Source of the DNA: Acetobacteraceae bacterium
GTDB taxonomy: Bacteria > Pseudomonadota > Alphaproteobacteria > Acetobacterales > Acetobacteraceae
Reading direction: 5' to 3'
NCBI GenBank assembly: GCA_031291725.1
Contig: JARLIM010000015.1
Location: 174,638-238,637 of the forward strand
DNA: 64,000 nt
Each line of letters opens with the position of its first letter. Position 1 is the first letter of the stretch. Position numbers and translations under genes: made by a program. The notes beneath the pieces were generated by a model. The model searched no databases. It was not told where the DNA came from and was given only the letters and a program-made list of their open reading frames with translations. Shown piece after piece: positions 46,733-56,134 of this stretch.

Positions 46733-47212
46733 TTAGGCTTGGCCCAACATCCCCAACGCATGCGCCACCGTCTGGGCGCGCACCTGCGAGCGATCCCCTG
46801 GAAACACCACGCACTCGGCTCTGACGCCCGCCTTGCTGGCCAATCCGAACCACACCAGCCCCACCGGCTTCTCCGCCGAGCCACCGCCCGGCCCGGCCAC
46901 ACCCGTCACGGAAACCGCCGCATCCGCCTTTGAGCGCTGCAACGCGCCCGCGGCCATCGCACGGGCGACGTCCTCGCTCACCGCGCCCACACGCGCAATC
47001 AATGCCGGATCGACGCCGAGCAACTCCGTCTTGGCCGCGTTGGAATAGGTGACGAAGCCGCGATCCACCACGTCCGAACTGCCGGCGATGGCCGTCAATG
47101 CGGCGGCGATCAGCCCGCCGGTGCAGCTCTCGGCGGTGGCGATCCTCCAACCTTTGGCGCGATAGGCGGCGAGCAGGGTTTCGGCTTGCAGCAGGGTTTC
47201 TTCCGGCACCAT
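46733..47212 (-). CDS. Nicotinamide-nucleotide amidase (CinA C-terminal domain protein, PncC)
   Basis: 159-aa stand-alone CinA C-terminal domain. Catalytic motif TAESCTGGLIAAALTAIAG, then FVTYSNAAKTELLGV and VTGVAGPGGGSAEKPVGLVW. Deamidates NMN to NaMN in pyridine nucleotide recycling. The N-terminal MoaB-like domain of full CinA is absent, as in PncC. It shares one base with the upstream DUF2252 gene. Confidence 0.9.
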   Translation of the reverse strand: MVPEETLLQAETLLAAYRAKGWRIATAESCTGGLIAAALTAIAGSSDVVDRGFVTYSNAAKTELLGVDPALIARVGAVSEDVARAMAAGALQRSKADAAVSVTGVAGPGGGSAEKPVGLVWFGLASKAGVRAECVVFPGDRSQVRAQTVAHALGMLGQA

Positions 47213-48558
47213 CAGCGGTCTTCCTTCACGGCCTCAATCTCACCATCGGCAATCGCCGCACGAAAGCGGCCGAAATCGCGTTCGGTCTGATCGGCATAGA
47301 GCAATGCAAAATGCGCCACCGCGTCATCGAAACTGTCACCCTCGCCCAGATACCCCGCCACCATCGCCGCATCCCCGGCGCGGGCATGTGCTCGCGCCAA
47401 TGTGTGGCCGCAGAGTCGCGCGGTGAAGGGCAACGCGTCGGCTTCGATCTCGCTGCCAATGACAGCCAGATGCGGGTCTTTCAGGCGGCGGACATAGAAA
47501 TCCCGCCCCTCTGCCTGCGTCCATCCCAGGAACAGATCGGGCTCTGCCTGCATCAGCCGCTGACCGACCACCACGCGCTGGCCTTGATGCGTATAGACGC
47601 TCGGCCCGGCATAGCGGGCGAGCACGGCTTGCGAGGCTTCCTTCAACTGGAGCAGTAACGTGTCGCCATCCGGCGTGGCATACAGACCGATGGCACAGAA
47701 CGTGCCGACACTGCCCACGCCGACCGCCTTGAACGCCACATCCTGCAACCGATAGCGCCGCAGCAGCATCTGCCGTTCCTCCGGCAGGCTGTCCTCCCAG
47801 GCGGCGAAGGCGGCATGGGCGATGGCTTCGTGCGCGCCGAGGCGGAAGATCACCGGCGGACGTTCCGGCAGATGCCACCGTCCGCGTCGTGAGATCAGGT
47901 GCCGATGCCCCTCCCAGCCCGCCTGCACAATCGCGCCCAACCGCACGCGCTCGCGCTTGCGCACATCACGCTCGCCAATATTCTCAATGGCTTCATCCAG
48001 CAGCACCCGGCTGCACCAAGCGTCGAACGGTGCTGTGTGGGCGAGGTGCTGGATTTCGCGGCGATAGGCCCGCACGGCGCGACGTGCCAAGGCGCGACAG
48101 GATTTGTCGGACAGATCCTGCACCCGTCCGGCCACCACCAGACTGGTGGCGAGGCGTTTGAGATCCCATTCGAACGGGCCGGGAATGGTCTCGTCGAAAT
48201 CATTGGCGTCAAACAACGCCTCACCCGCCAGCCCGGCCACTGCGCCGAAATTGGCCAGATGCGCGTCGCCGCCGAGTTGGACGATGATGCCGCTATGCAT
48301 GTGCGGACCGATATCCGCCGCCATCACCGGGGCGGCGCCGCGCAGAAATGCAAACGGATCAGCCATCATCCGGCCATAGCGTATTGGCAATAATGCAGCG
48401 ATGCGACCCGTATCGGCGGCTGTCAGCAAGGCCACCGGATCGGCGCGATCAGCGGCCGGAGACCACTCGCCATGTGCGCTGCGGGCGATCACCGCCCGCC
48501 TTGCTTGCCCGGCGGTCTGGCGGTCGGCGACACTGAGCAGCATGGCGCGGTCGGCCAT
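47212..48558 (-). CDS. DUF2252 family protein
   Basis: 448 aa. Conserved blocks FLRGAAPVMAADI, QLGGDAHLANFGAV, FDANDFDETIPGPFEWDLKRLATSL and DFYVRRLKD are those of DUF2252, a kinase-like fold of unknown function. The GDAHLANF and NDFDE motifs resemble the catalytic loop and metal site of aminoglycoside phosphotransferase-like kinases. Start shares one base with the pgpA stop, and its stop shares one with the pncC start. Confidence 0.85.
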   Translation of the reverse strand: MADRAMLLSVADRQTAGQARRAVIARSAHGEWSPAADRADPVALLTAADTGRIAALLPIRYGRMMADPFAFLRGAAPVMAADIGPHMHSGIIVQLGGDAHLANFGAVAGLAGEALFDANDFDETIPGPFEWDLKRLATSLVVAGRVQDLSDKSCRALARRAVRAYRREIQHLAHTAPFDAWCSRVLLDEAIENIGERDVRKRERVRLGAIVQAGWEGHRHLISRRGRWHLPERPPVIFRLGAHEAIAHAAFAAWEDSLPEERQMLLRRYRLQDVAFKAVGVGSVGTFCAIGLYATPDGDTLLLQLKEASQAVLARYAGPSVYTHQGQRVVVGQRLMQAEPDLFLGWTQAEGRDFYVRRLKDPHLAVIGSEIEADALPFTARLCGHTLARAHARAGDAAMVAGYLGEGDSFDDAVAHFALLYADQTERDFGRFRAAIADGEIEAVKEDR

Positions 48559-49022
48559 TATACCAGACCTGGCACAGCAGCACGCAGGGCGAGGAGCAAG
48601 ACGGCGGCGATGGCTCCGGCGATCACGTCATCGAGCATCACCCCCACCGCTCCACCCTGACGATCCGCCCAGCCAATCGGGCCGGGCTTGGCGATGTCGA
48701 ACAGGCGAAACAATGCGAAGGCCAAAGCCAGGCCGGGCAGGCTGGGATGCGACAGTGCCAGCATGGCAATCCATTGCCCGGCGAATTCATCGATCACCAC
48801 CCAGCCCGGATCTTCCCTGCCGCCTGCCGGGCCGATGCTCGCCAATCCCAACAGGATCGACGCCGCCACCGCCATCGGCAACGCCCAGGGCGAAAGCGTC
48901 ATCAGCCCAGCGCCCAACGCCAATGCCAGCAACGAGCCCGCCGTGCCGGGGGCCTTGGGCGAATAGCCGCTGCCCAGACCGCTGGCGATCAATCGGGCGA
49001 GTCTGCGTGAGCGTGTTGGCAT
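48558..49022 (-). CDS. pgpA: Phosphatidylglycerophosphatase A
   Basis: 154-aa membrane protein that dephosphorylates phosphatidylglycerol phosphate. Motifs SGLGSGYSPKAPGTAGSLLA, the metal-binding DPGWVVIDEFAGQW, FRLFDIAKPGPIGWAD and GVMLDDVIAG. Start at ATG 49022, one base after the transglycosylase stop, with AAGGAA upstream. Intact. Confidence 0.92.
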   Translation of the reverse strand: MPTRSRRLARLIASGLGSGYSPKAPGTAGSLLALALGAGLMTLSPWALPMAVAASILLGLASIGPAGGREDPGWVVIDEFAGQWIAMLALSHPSLPGLALAFALFRLFDIAKPGPIGWADRQGGAVGVMLDDVIAGAIAAVLLLALRAAVPGLV

Positions 49023-49023
49023 G

Positions 49024-50973
49024 TCAGCTTCCTTTGCCCAGGAAATGCGCCAGCGGATGCTCGGCCGCACCGGCACCGTGGGCGGCGTAGACCACCTCGT
49101 TCTCGATCACCCGTTGCACATAGTTGCGGGTTTCGGCGAATGGAATCTGCTCGATCCAGTCCAGCATATCCACCTGGCCGATGCGCGGGTCGCCATTTTG
49201 GCCGATCCATTCAGCCACCCGCCCCGGCCCGGCATTGTAGCCCGCCACCGCGAAGGGCACCACGCCGCCGAACTGATCGACCAGACCGTGCAGATAGACC
49301 GAACCCAGCCGGATGTTGAGCGCGGAATCGACGGTCAGCCGATCGATGGCCAGCTTGGCGCCGATCTGTTTGGCCACGGTGCGTGCGGTGCCCGGCATGA
49401 GCTGCATCAAACCACGCGCGCCCACCGGGCTGATGGTGCTGCCGTCGAAGCTGCTCTCCTGGCGGATGATCGCATAGGCCAAGGCGGGATCGAGCCCGGT
49501 ATCGGCCGGGATCGCCACCGGCGTCGGCCAGCCGGTTTCCAACTCCACCACACCGTCTCGCCCGGCATTGCGGGCGAGATCGACGGCAATCTCGGGGGCA
49601 CCGAGCGAGGTGGCGATGCGGGCGACGAGTTTGCGGTCGGCGGCATCGGGTGAGATCGCATCAAGGCGGAAGAGGAAGGAAATCGCGCGGTGATTTTCCC
49701 CCCAACTGATCAAATAGGCGGCGGCACGCCCCACTTCGCGGCTGGCCAAGGCGGCGAGGCGGTCCATATCCGGCGGCGGATAGATCGCTGCACGAATGCG
49801 GGCAAACGGATCGTCGCCAAGGGCAATCGTCGCGATCTGGCCGTAGAAGCTATTGGGGTAGGCGGCCGATTTTTCATATTCCGCCGCCGCGCCCTTGGCG
49901 TCGCCGCTGGCAGCAAGGGCACGACCGAGCCAGTAATGCGCGCGCCCTTGGGTGATGGCGGCCTTGGATAGGCTGGCGAGTTTGCGAAAATGCACGATCG
50001 CCACATCTGGGCGATTTTGGCGGCGCAGGGCGATGAAGCCGGCCAGGAATTGCGAATCCACCGCCGGTTCGATGGCGGTCTGCACGCTGTCATCGGCCAG
50101 ATCATAGGCACCATCGGCGTCACCCGCCGCCAGCCGATGCCGCGCCAACCGATTGCGCTCATCCCAGAACGCCGCGCGCTCCCGGCTTGTGGCTTCCAAG
50201 CCGAATCCAGTCGAACGCCACAGCGCCAGCGCGTCGTCATCCCGATTGGCGCGGCGCAGATAGCGCAATTGCTCCAACACCAGCGCGGCGTCTTTCTGCT
50301 GTGCCGCGGGCAGGTTGGCGCTGAGGTTGAGCGCGTTCGGCGTATCCCGCCGCAGCGCGATCAGCGCCTCGGCACGTGGGCGGTCGGCGGTAGCTAGGCG
50401 CGACAATTGGCGTCCGGCAGCACCAAGATCGCTCTGCACCAGCCGGTCAAAACGCAACATTTCAGCACGCGCGGTCAATTCCGAACCGAATTGCTTCAGC
50501 ACCGGCGCCTCGACGAATTTCTCGCCGCTCGCCCAAGCCCGATTGGCCAATTTCGCCGCATCCGCCATCCGCCCCGTATGCGCATAGGCCAGGGCGCAGC
50601 GCAGCACGGCGCCGGTCAGATTGGGCGGAAAATGATCGCAGTCTGAGGCCGCCTGCGTGTCATCGGCCAGGGCGGAGAGGGCTTCATCACGCCTGCGGGC
50701 GAGGGAATATTGCAGCGGCCAATCCGGGCTTGCGGCCATGAAATGCACGATATCGTCAAAACTCGCCGCCCCCGGCGCCATGACGCGAAAATATTCGACG
50801 AGCTTGGCCACCAACGGATCTGGGTCGGCTGCGGCCACGCGGCGGGCGTCATCCCAGCGGTCGGCATGGATCAAAGCGGGCAGATCGGCCGAATTCAGCG
50901 GCGCTGGCGGCGGCGGGGCCGCGTGTGCCGGGGTGATGAAGGCCAGGAGAATCATCGCTCGTATCAGTCGCAT
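49024..50973 (-). CDS. Soluble lytic murein transglycosylase (Slt-type)
   Basis: 649-aa periplasmic enzyme. Signal peptide (MRLIRAMILLAFITPAHA), a long alpha-helical superhelix of TPR-like repeats (for example HYWLGRALAASGD), then the C-terminal SLT lysozyme-like domain with the catalytic Glu506 in IIRQESSFDG, SPVGARGLMQLMP, and AVAGYNAGPGRV. Cleaves peptidoglycan to 1,6-anhydromuropeptides. Confidence 0.92.
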   Translation of the reverse strand: MRLIRAMILLAFITPAHAAPPPPAPLNSADLPALIHADRWDDARRVAAADPDPLVAKLVEYFRVMAPGAASFDDIVHFMAASPDWPLQYSLARRRDEALSALADDTQAASDCDHFPPNLTGAVLRCALAYAHTGRMADAAKLANRAWASGEKFVEAPVLKQFGSELTARAEMLRFDRLVQSDLGAAGRQLSRLATADRPRAEALIALRRDTPNALNLSANLPAAQQKDAALVLEQLRYLRRANRDDDALALWRSTGFGLEATSRERAAFWDERNRLARHRLAAGDADGAYDLADDSVQTAIEPAVDSQFLAGFIALRRQNRPDVAIVHFRKLASLSKAAITQGRAHYWLGRALAASGDAKGAAAEYEKSAAYPNSFYGQIATIALGDDPFARIRAAIYPPPDMDRLAALASREVGRAAAYLISWGENHRAISFLFRLDAISPDAADRKLVARIATSLGAPEIAVDLARNAGRDGVVELETGWPTPVAIPADTGLDPALAYAIIRQESSFDGSTISPVGARGLMQLMPGTARTVAKQIGAKLAIDRLTVDSALNIRLGSVYLHGLVDQFGGVVPFAVAGYNAGPGRVAEWIGQNGDPRIGQVDMLDWIEQIPFAETRNYVQRVIENEVVYAAHGAGAAEHPLAHFLGKGS

Positions 50974-51067
50974 GCAGAGCTTCTAGCGCGCCTCGCCCTT
51001 GCAGCGCACCCCCCACGGCCCTAGCTTTCGTGTTCAATTCAAAAGCTCCCTCCGGAGGATCGCCGCC

Positions 51068-51946
51068 ATGTACAAGGGCTCTCTCGTCGCCCTCATCACG
51101 CCCATGACCGCCTCTGGCGAGCTGGATGAGGATGCGTTTGCCCGTTTCGTCGAATGGCAGATCCAGGAAGGCACCAAAGGGATCATCCCCGTTGGCACCA
51201 CGGGCGAGTCGCCGACGCTGAGCCACGACGAACATAAGCGCGTGGTGGAAATCGCCGTGAAGGTATCGGCTGGCCGAATTCCGGTGATGGCGGGCGCCGG
51301 CTCGAACTCCACCTCGGAGGCCATCGACCTCACGCGCCATGCCAAGCTGGCCGGGGCCGATTCGGCGCTGGTTGTCACGCCCTATTACAACAAGCCGACG
51401 CAGGAAGGGCTGTTCCTGCATTATCAGGCGATTGCCAACGCGGTCGATCTGCCGGTGTTCATCTACAACATTCCCGGCCGCTCGGTGGTCGATATGAGCG
51501 TGGAGACGATGGCGCGGCTGTCCAAGCTGCGCAACATCATCGGCGTGAAGGATGCCACGGCCAATCTCACCCGTCCGCTGCACACCACGGCGGCGTGCGG
51601 CCCTGATTTCATTCAGCTTTCGGGTGAAGATCACACAGCGCTCGCCTTCCTGGCGGCCGGTGGTCACGGCTGCATTTCCGTCACCGCCAACATCGCGCCA
51701 CGCCTGTGCAGCCAGATGCATGCCGCGTGGCAAACCGGGCATATTGCTGAGGCCATGGCGATCCAGGCGCGTCTGGTATCGCTGCATGACGCCATGTTCT
51801 GCGAAACCTCGCCCGGTCCGGTGAAATTCGCAGCCTCGCTGCTTGGCCACACCGTCGACCATTGCCGCCTGCCGCTCGCCCCGATTGCGGAGAGCACCAA
51901 ATTGCGCGTGCAGGCTGCGATGGTGTCGGCGGGGCTGCTCAACTGA
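51068..51946 (+). CDS. dapA: 4-hydroxy-tetrahydrodipicolinate synthase
   Basis: 292-aa TIM-barrel aldolase of lysine and meso-DAP synthesis, condensing pyruvate with aspartate semialdehyde. PVGTTGESPTLSHDEH, Tyr133 in YNIPGRS and the Schiff-base Lys161 in GVKDATANL are present, and length is standard. ATG 51068 has GGAGG 9 bp upstream. Divergent from the transglycosylase and followed 7 bp later by smpB. Confidence 0.95.
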   Translation: MYKGSLVALITPMTASGELDEDAFARFVEWQIQEGTKGIIPVGTTGESPTLSHDEHKRVVEIAVKVSAGRIPVMAGAGSNSTSEAIDLTRHAKLAGADSALVVTPYYNKPTQEGLFLHYQAIANAVDLPVFIYNIPGRSVVDMSVETMARLSKLRNIIGVKDATANLTRPLHTTAACGPDFIQLSGEDHTALAFLAAGGHGCISVTANIAPRLCSQMHAAWQTGHIAEAMAIQARLVSLHDAMFCETSPGPVKFAASLLGHTVDHCRLPLAPIAESTKLRVQAAMVSAGLLN

Positions 51947-51953
51947 GCGCATC

Positions 51954-52439
51954 ATGGCCAAGGAAAAGCGCACATCGAGCCTGATCAGCCACGGCTTGGC
52001 TGCACAGAACCGCAAGGCGCGGTTTGACTATACGATCAAGGAAACCCTGGAAGCCGGCATCGTGCTGAAGGGGCCGGAGGTGAAGTCGCTGCGTCATGGA
52101 CGGGCGACGATCACCGAGGCCTGGGCGGGTGAGCGGGATGGTGAGTTGTATCTGTTCAACTGCTACATCCCCGAATACCAGGGCGGCATTCTGTCGAAAT
52201 TCGAGCCGCGTGCACCGCGCAAGCTGCTGGTGAAGAAAAAACAGCGTGTCGCGCTGTTCAACTCCATCGCGCGCGATGGCCATTCCGTGGTGCCGTTGTC
52301 GATCACCTTCGACGATCGCGGCATTGCCAAGGTGGAACTCGGCGTCGGTCAGGGCCGCAACAAGGCCGATAAGCGCCACGCCATCGCCGACCGTGACTGG
52401 GCGCGCGACAAGGCCCGATTGATGCGCGACCGAGGGTGA
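51954..52439 (+). CDS. smpB: SsrA-binding protein SmpB
   Basis: 161-aa trans-translation factor that carries tmRNA to stalled ribosomes. NRKARFDYTIKETLEAGIVL, GPEVKSLRHGRATITEA and the basic C-terminal tail KRHAIADRDWARDKARLMRD are the family landmarks. Seven bp after dapA. No tmRNA gene is seen in this window. Confidence 0.95.
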   Translation: MAKEKRTSSLISHGLAAQNRKARFDYTIKETLEAGIVLKGPEVKSLRHGRATITEAWAGERDGELYLFNCYIPEYQGGILSKFEPRAPRKLLVKKKQRVALFNSIARDGHSVVPLSITFDDRGIAKVELGVGQGRNKADKRHAIADRDWARDKARLMRDRG

Positions 52440-52441
52440 GC

Positions 52442-53329
52442 ATGCGGTGGCGTTTGGCGGCCGTGCTGGCAGTGCTGGCGCTGGCCGCGTGTGGTGCTGA
52501 GCCCGCGCGACAGGATCCAATAGCGGCGCATGATGGCACGCTCGTCAGCCTGAGATTGACGCCTGACGACCTGACTTCGCCCATTCTCGTCGCCCGTGTC
52601 TGCGTGCCGCCCGGTGCGGTGCCGTGGCGGGTGCGATTTCCACTTGCGTTGATCAATCACGGCTCACCCGGCCCGGATGAAGACCGCACTGCGATGCAAC
52701 CGGCCTCGTGCGACAGTCCGCCGATGCGTTGGTTCACCGCCCATGGCTATGTGGCGATGGCATTGATGCGGCGAGGCTTCGGGGGCAGTTCCGGCGGGCC
52801 GGTGGAAAATCTCGGTGCCTGCGTCGCCCCGGATTATGCAGCCTCGGGTGAGATCGGCGCGCAAGACATCGCCGCCGGTGTGCGGGCTGGCTTCGCTCTG
52901 GGCGTGGTGCAGCCGAAAGATGCCATCGTGGTGGGACAATCGACCGGTGGCTGGGCGGTGTTGGCCTATACCGGTCATGCCGACCCACGGGTAAAAGCCG
53001 CCATCGTCTTCGCACCCGGGCGCGGGGCGCGCGCCTATCCGCCGCCCGATTCGGTCTGCCGCCCCGATTTGCTCACGGACGCCGCCGCCCAATTCGGCAC
53101 ACATGCGCATCTGCCGGTGCTGTGGCTGGCCGCGGCCAATGACAGCTTCTTTCCGCTGCCGATCGCCGAGGGGCTGCATGACGCCTTCACCGGGGCAGGC
53201 GGGGACGCCAGCTTCGTCAAGCTCGACCCGTTCATGGAAGAAGGCCACGCCATTTTCGCCGCGCCGGGTGGGGCGGAGATGTGGGGGGCGATTGTGGGAA
53301 AATTCCTGTCACGTCTGCCGCCCGGCTGA
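52442..53329 (+). CDS. Alpha/beta-hydrolase (dienelactone hydrolase-like) lipoprotein
   Basis: 295 aa. Lipoprotein signal with lipobox LAAC, then an alpha/beta-hydrolase: oxyanion region LALINHGSPG, nucleophile elbow GQSTGGW, catalytic-Asp region LAAANDSFFPL and the final His in MEEGHAIF. Substrate unknown; ester or polysaccharide deacylation at the envelope is possible. ATG 52442 has GAGG 6 bp upstream; a GTG at 52436 overlaps the smpB stop. Confidence 0.75.
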   Translation: MRWRLAAVLAVLALAACGAEPARQDPIAAHDGTLVSLRLTPDDLTSPILVARVCVPPGAVPWRVRFPLALINHGSPGPDEDRTAMQPASCDSPPMRWFTAHGYVAMALMRRGFGGSSGGPVENLGACVAPDYAASGEIGAQDIAAGVRAGFALGVVQPKDAIVVGQSTGGWAVLAYTGHADPRVKAAIVFAPGRGARAYPPPDSVCRPDLLTDAAAQFGTHAHLPVLWLAAANDSFFPLPIAEGLHDAFTGAGGDASFVKLDPFMEEGHAIFAAPGGAEMWGAIVGKFLSRLPPG

Positions 53330-53384
53330 GTCGTCTTGTCGGCAGCCGTTTCAACCCCAGATCAGGGTTGCCGAGGAGAGGATC

Positions 53385-54029
53385 ATGAGCGGTTTCAAAG
53401 ATAAGCTGATTGACACCAAACAAGCCTGGGCGAAGGCCGGTCGCCTGCTGACCGGCACCACCGCCGCCCCCACCCAACGCCTGCCGCCCGGTCAGCGTCT
53501 GGTGAAGGATTGGCCGGTGCTCGATCTGGGCGTGCAGCCGGAGATCACGCCTGCGGCATTCTTTCTCGATATTGGCGGCGCGGTCGAAAACCCGCAGTAC
53601 TTCAAGCTCGATGATCTGATGGCGCTGCCGCAGCAGGACAGCGTATCGGATATGCACTGCGTCACCGCGTGGTCGCGCTATGACAACCATTGGCAGGGCG
53701 TCTCATCGCGCACGCTGCTCGATCTCGTGCGTCCGCTCCCCGCTGCGCAGCATGTGATTTTCCATTCCCATGACGGCTACACCACCAATGTCCGGCTCGA
53801 CCAATTCGCAGATGATGACGTCTTCCTGGTGCATCGCTGGGAGGGCGAGGCGATCTCGCGCGTGCATGGGGGGCCGGTGAGGGTGCTGATCCCGAAATTG
53901 TATCTGTGGAAATCCGCCAAATGGGTGAACCGCATCGAGATCGCCACCGCCGACCATCCCGGATTCTGGGAACGCAACGGCTACCACAACAACGCCAACC
54001 CCTGGCTTGAGGAGCGCTACAGTGCATAA
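53385..54029 (+). CDS. Cytosolic sulfite-oxidase-fold molybdopterin protein
   Basis: 214-aa single-domain protein of the oxidoreductase molybdopterin-binding family. Mo-ligand Cys92 lies in DMHCVTAWSRYDN; RVHGGPVRVLIPKLYLWKSAKW and GFWERNGYH are the other conserved blocks. No signal peptide, so unlike MsrP at 24 kb it should be cytosolic. Its natural substrate is unknown. The stop overlaps the peroxidase start by 8 bp, indicating a two-gene operon with a redox-repair flavour. Confidence 0.82.
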   Translation: MSGFKDKLIDTKQAWAKAGRLLTGTTAAPTQRLPPGQRLVKDWPVLDLGVQPEITPAAFFLDIGGAVENPQYFKLDDLMALPQQDSVSDMHCVTAWSRYDNHWQGVSSRTLLDLVRPLPAAQHVIFHSHDGYTTNVRLDQFADDDVFLVHRWEGEAISRVHGGPVRVLIPKLYLWKSAKWVNRIEIATADHPGFWERNGYHNNANPWLEERYSA

Positions 54030-54576
54030 CATCACCCGCCGTTTCACCCTCGCCGCCTCTGCCGGATTGCTCGCCACAGGTGTGGCCCGCGCCGCCGAGC
54101 CGATCCGCGCCTGGAAGTTCAAATTCAGCTCGATTGAAGACGGCACGCTGGATTTGGCCGATTACAAAGGCAAAGTTCTGCTGGTGGCCAACACCGCCAG
54201 CTTTTGCGGCTTCACTTATCAGTATGAGGGTCTGGAAAAGCTGCACGCCGCTTTGAAGGATCAGGGCGTGGAGGTGATCGGCTGTCCGAGTCAGGATTTC
54301 AACCAGGAGAGCGGCAAGAACGCCACCATCAAGGATTTCTGCGATGCCACTTTCGGCGTGCAATTCCCGATGACCGGCCTCGTGCACGTCAAAGGCCCGG
54401 ATGCAGACCCGTTCTATAAATGGGTGAAGGCCGATCAGGATGGTTGGGAGCCGAGTTGGAATTTCAACAAGGTTCTCATCGGCCGCGACGGGCTGATCCA
54501 GGGCACGTTCGGCTCACTCGACGAACCCGGCGGGCGCACGCTGACCAGGGCGTTGGACAAGGCGATGCGGGCTTAA
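54022..54576 (+). CDS. Glutathione peroxidase family protein with Tat-like signal
   Basis: 184 aa. A twin-arginine-like leader (TRRFTLAASAGLLATGVARA) precedes the thioredoxin-fold peroxidase core: peroxidatic Cys62 in NTASFCGFT, the Gln region CPSQDFNQESG and the Trp region WNFNKVLIG. Cys replaces selenocysteine, as in most bacterial enzymes. Start GTG 54022 has GAGGAG 7 bp upstream. Most bacterial homologues are cytosolic, so the export signal is notable. Confidence 0.82.
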   Translation: MHNITRRFTLAASAGLLATGVARAAEPIRAWKFKFSSIEDGTLDLADYKGKVLLVANTASFCGFTYQYEGLEKLHAALKDQGVEVIGCPSQDFNQESGKNATIKDFCDATFGVQFPMTGLVHVKGPDADPFYKWVKADQDGWEPSWNFNKVLIGRDGLIQGTFGSLDEPGGRTLTRALDKAMRA

Positions 54577-54640
54577 GATCTGGCCGCTGTCACCCGGTCA
54601 TCGCCCACAACGCCCATAATGGCGACGCGATAGGCCTGCC

Positions 54641-55405
54641 TCATCCACGCCCAAACTGATATGGCGGCCAGCCATAATGTTCGTGGATGCTGGCGAGGTA
54701 GGATTCGTCCGTGAGGATGTTCGATTCCCAAGCCGGGCTCGATCGGACCTGCTCCTGCACCAAATCCAGCTGTACCGTCTCGGTCGCCGCATCAATGTGC
54801 CGAACCGCGTGGGGGGAGATCAGCACCCGATCGCCGACGCCCCAATTGCTGGTCGCCACAACAAGATAGTGGATCAGCCAGTCAGTGGTGTCGATCACCG
54901 CGTCATGCAAATGGCCGATGGGTCCGTCTTTGGCGTCGTTGTGATAGCCGTGCACTGTTTTGAAGCTGCACAGATGCGGGTCACAGCCCGTGCCGTCGAG
55001 ACTGGTGGGCGGGGAGGCGGGATTGAACTGCGGACCGCGTTCCAGCCCGCCTTGCGTTTGGCGTTCACCGAAAATCGAGCTCTGCCAATCCTGGTCGATA
55101 TCGTAATAAGCAAACATCCGCCTCTCGAAATCCAGCGTCACAGGCTGGTCTTTTTTCAGGGATGGCGCCGCATTGATCAGATTGCGCGCCAGGCGGACCT
55201 GAAAAAATTTACCACCTTTGTCGAACAGATTGATCGACGAGGGGTGAAACAGCACATGCCTGCGCGTGAGCCAATCACCGGTATCGGCCGCCAGCCAGCG
55301 CAATTTCCAGGTGATGTCGTCAAACAGAATGTCCCGAACGATCCCGATGGAGCCGTCAGAGGCTTCAACTTCGTAGTCGATCAGTGTGGAGACAAGTCGC
55401 AGCAT
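54641..55405 (-). CDS. PRC-barrel domain protein
   Basis: 254 aa with two PRC-barrel-like domains: residues 1-75 (SDGSIGIVRDILFDDITWKL) and residues about 155-235 (DGPIGHLHDAVIDTTDWLI, GDRVLISPHAV). PRC barrels are found in RimM and the photosynthetic reaction-centre H subunit and bind proteins or RNA. The ligand here is unknown. Isolated gene. Confidence 0.82.
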   Translation of the reverse strand: MLRLVSTLIDYEVEASDGSIGIVRDILFDDITWKLRWLAADTGDWLTRRHVLFHPSSINLFDKGGKFFQVRLARNLINAAPSLKKDQPVTLDFERRMFAYYDIDQDWQSSIFGERQTQGGLERGPQFNPASPPTSLDGTGCDPHLCSFKTVHGYHNDAKDGPIGHLHDAVIDTTDWLIHYLVVATSNWGVGDRVLISPHAVRHIDAATETVQLDLVQEQVRSSPAWESNILTDESYLASIHEHYGWPPYQFGRG

Positions 55406-55487
55406 GAGGACATTCCTGCACCGGAGTGGAGCCGGACCAAGCTAGCACGTGCCGGAAGATCGAGCCAGGAATTGAAACAAACCGATC

Positions 55488-56123
55488 CTATCCCAGGCGC
55501 TGCACCACCCCACGCACCACGTTTTCAAACATCTCGGTCGTCAGCCGCCGCGTGTTCGTGTTGTAGCGCGAGACATGGTAGGAATTGGCCAGAATGCGCC
55601 CATCCGGCAGAGTGTGAAACGCCCCATGGGCGAACACGTAATGGGCAGGGCGTAGGCCGAGCGCCTTCAGCAAGCCCTTATGCGCATCCAGCCCCAGCGT
55701 CATGATGATCCGCAGCTGTGCGAGGCCGCGCAATTCGGCGATCAGGAACTGATTGCAATTGTTCAGCTCCTCGGTCTCCAGCTTGTTCTGCGGCGGCACG
55801 CAGCGCGCGGCGTTGACGATGCGGGTGTTGAGCAGTGTCACCCCGTCATCCGGCTCAGCGCGATAAAGGCCGCGCGCCAAGCCGAATTTGATCAGGGTGC
55901 CATAGAGCAGATCGCCGCAATAATCGCCGGTAAAGGGGCGTCCGGTGCGATTGGCACCGGCCACACCCGGCGCCATGCCCACCACCAGAAACCGCGCATC
56001 CTCCGGCCCGAACGACGGCACAGGGCCATTGAACCAATCGGGATGCGCCGCCCGGTTGGCCGCCCGGTAAGCAGCCAGTCGTGGGCAGAGTGCGCAATCA
56101 TGCGCAGGCGAGGCGATGCTCAC
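55488..56123 (-). CDS. Uracil-DNA glycosylase, family 5 (UDGb type)
   Basis: 211-aa iron-sulfur DNA repair enzyme removing uracil, hypoxanthine and related bases. N-terminal cluster cysteines in CALCPRL and further Cys in AARCVPPQNK; motif A GMAPGVAGANRTGRPFTGDY and motif B SYHVSRYNT are family 5 features. Eleven bp after the NYN gene, so the two are probably cotranscribed. Confidence 0.88.
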   Translation of the reverse strand: MSIASPAHDCALCPRLAAYRAANRAAHPDWFNGPVPSFGPEDARFLVVGMAPGVAGANRTGRPFTGDYCGDLLYGTLIKFGLARGLYRAEPDDGVTLLNTRIVNAARCVPPQNKLETEELNNCNQFLIAELRGLAQLRIIMTLGLDAHKGLLKALGLRPAHYVFAHGAFHTLPDGRILANSYHVSRYNTNTRRLTTEMFENVVRGVVQRLG

Positions 56124-56134
56124 GTGCTGTGCGT

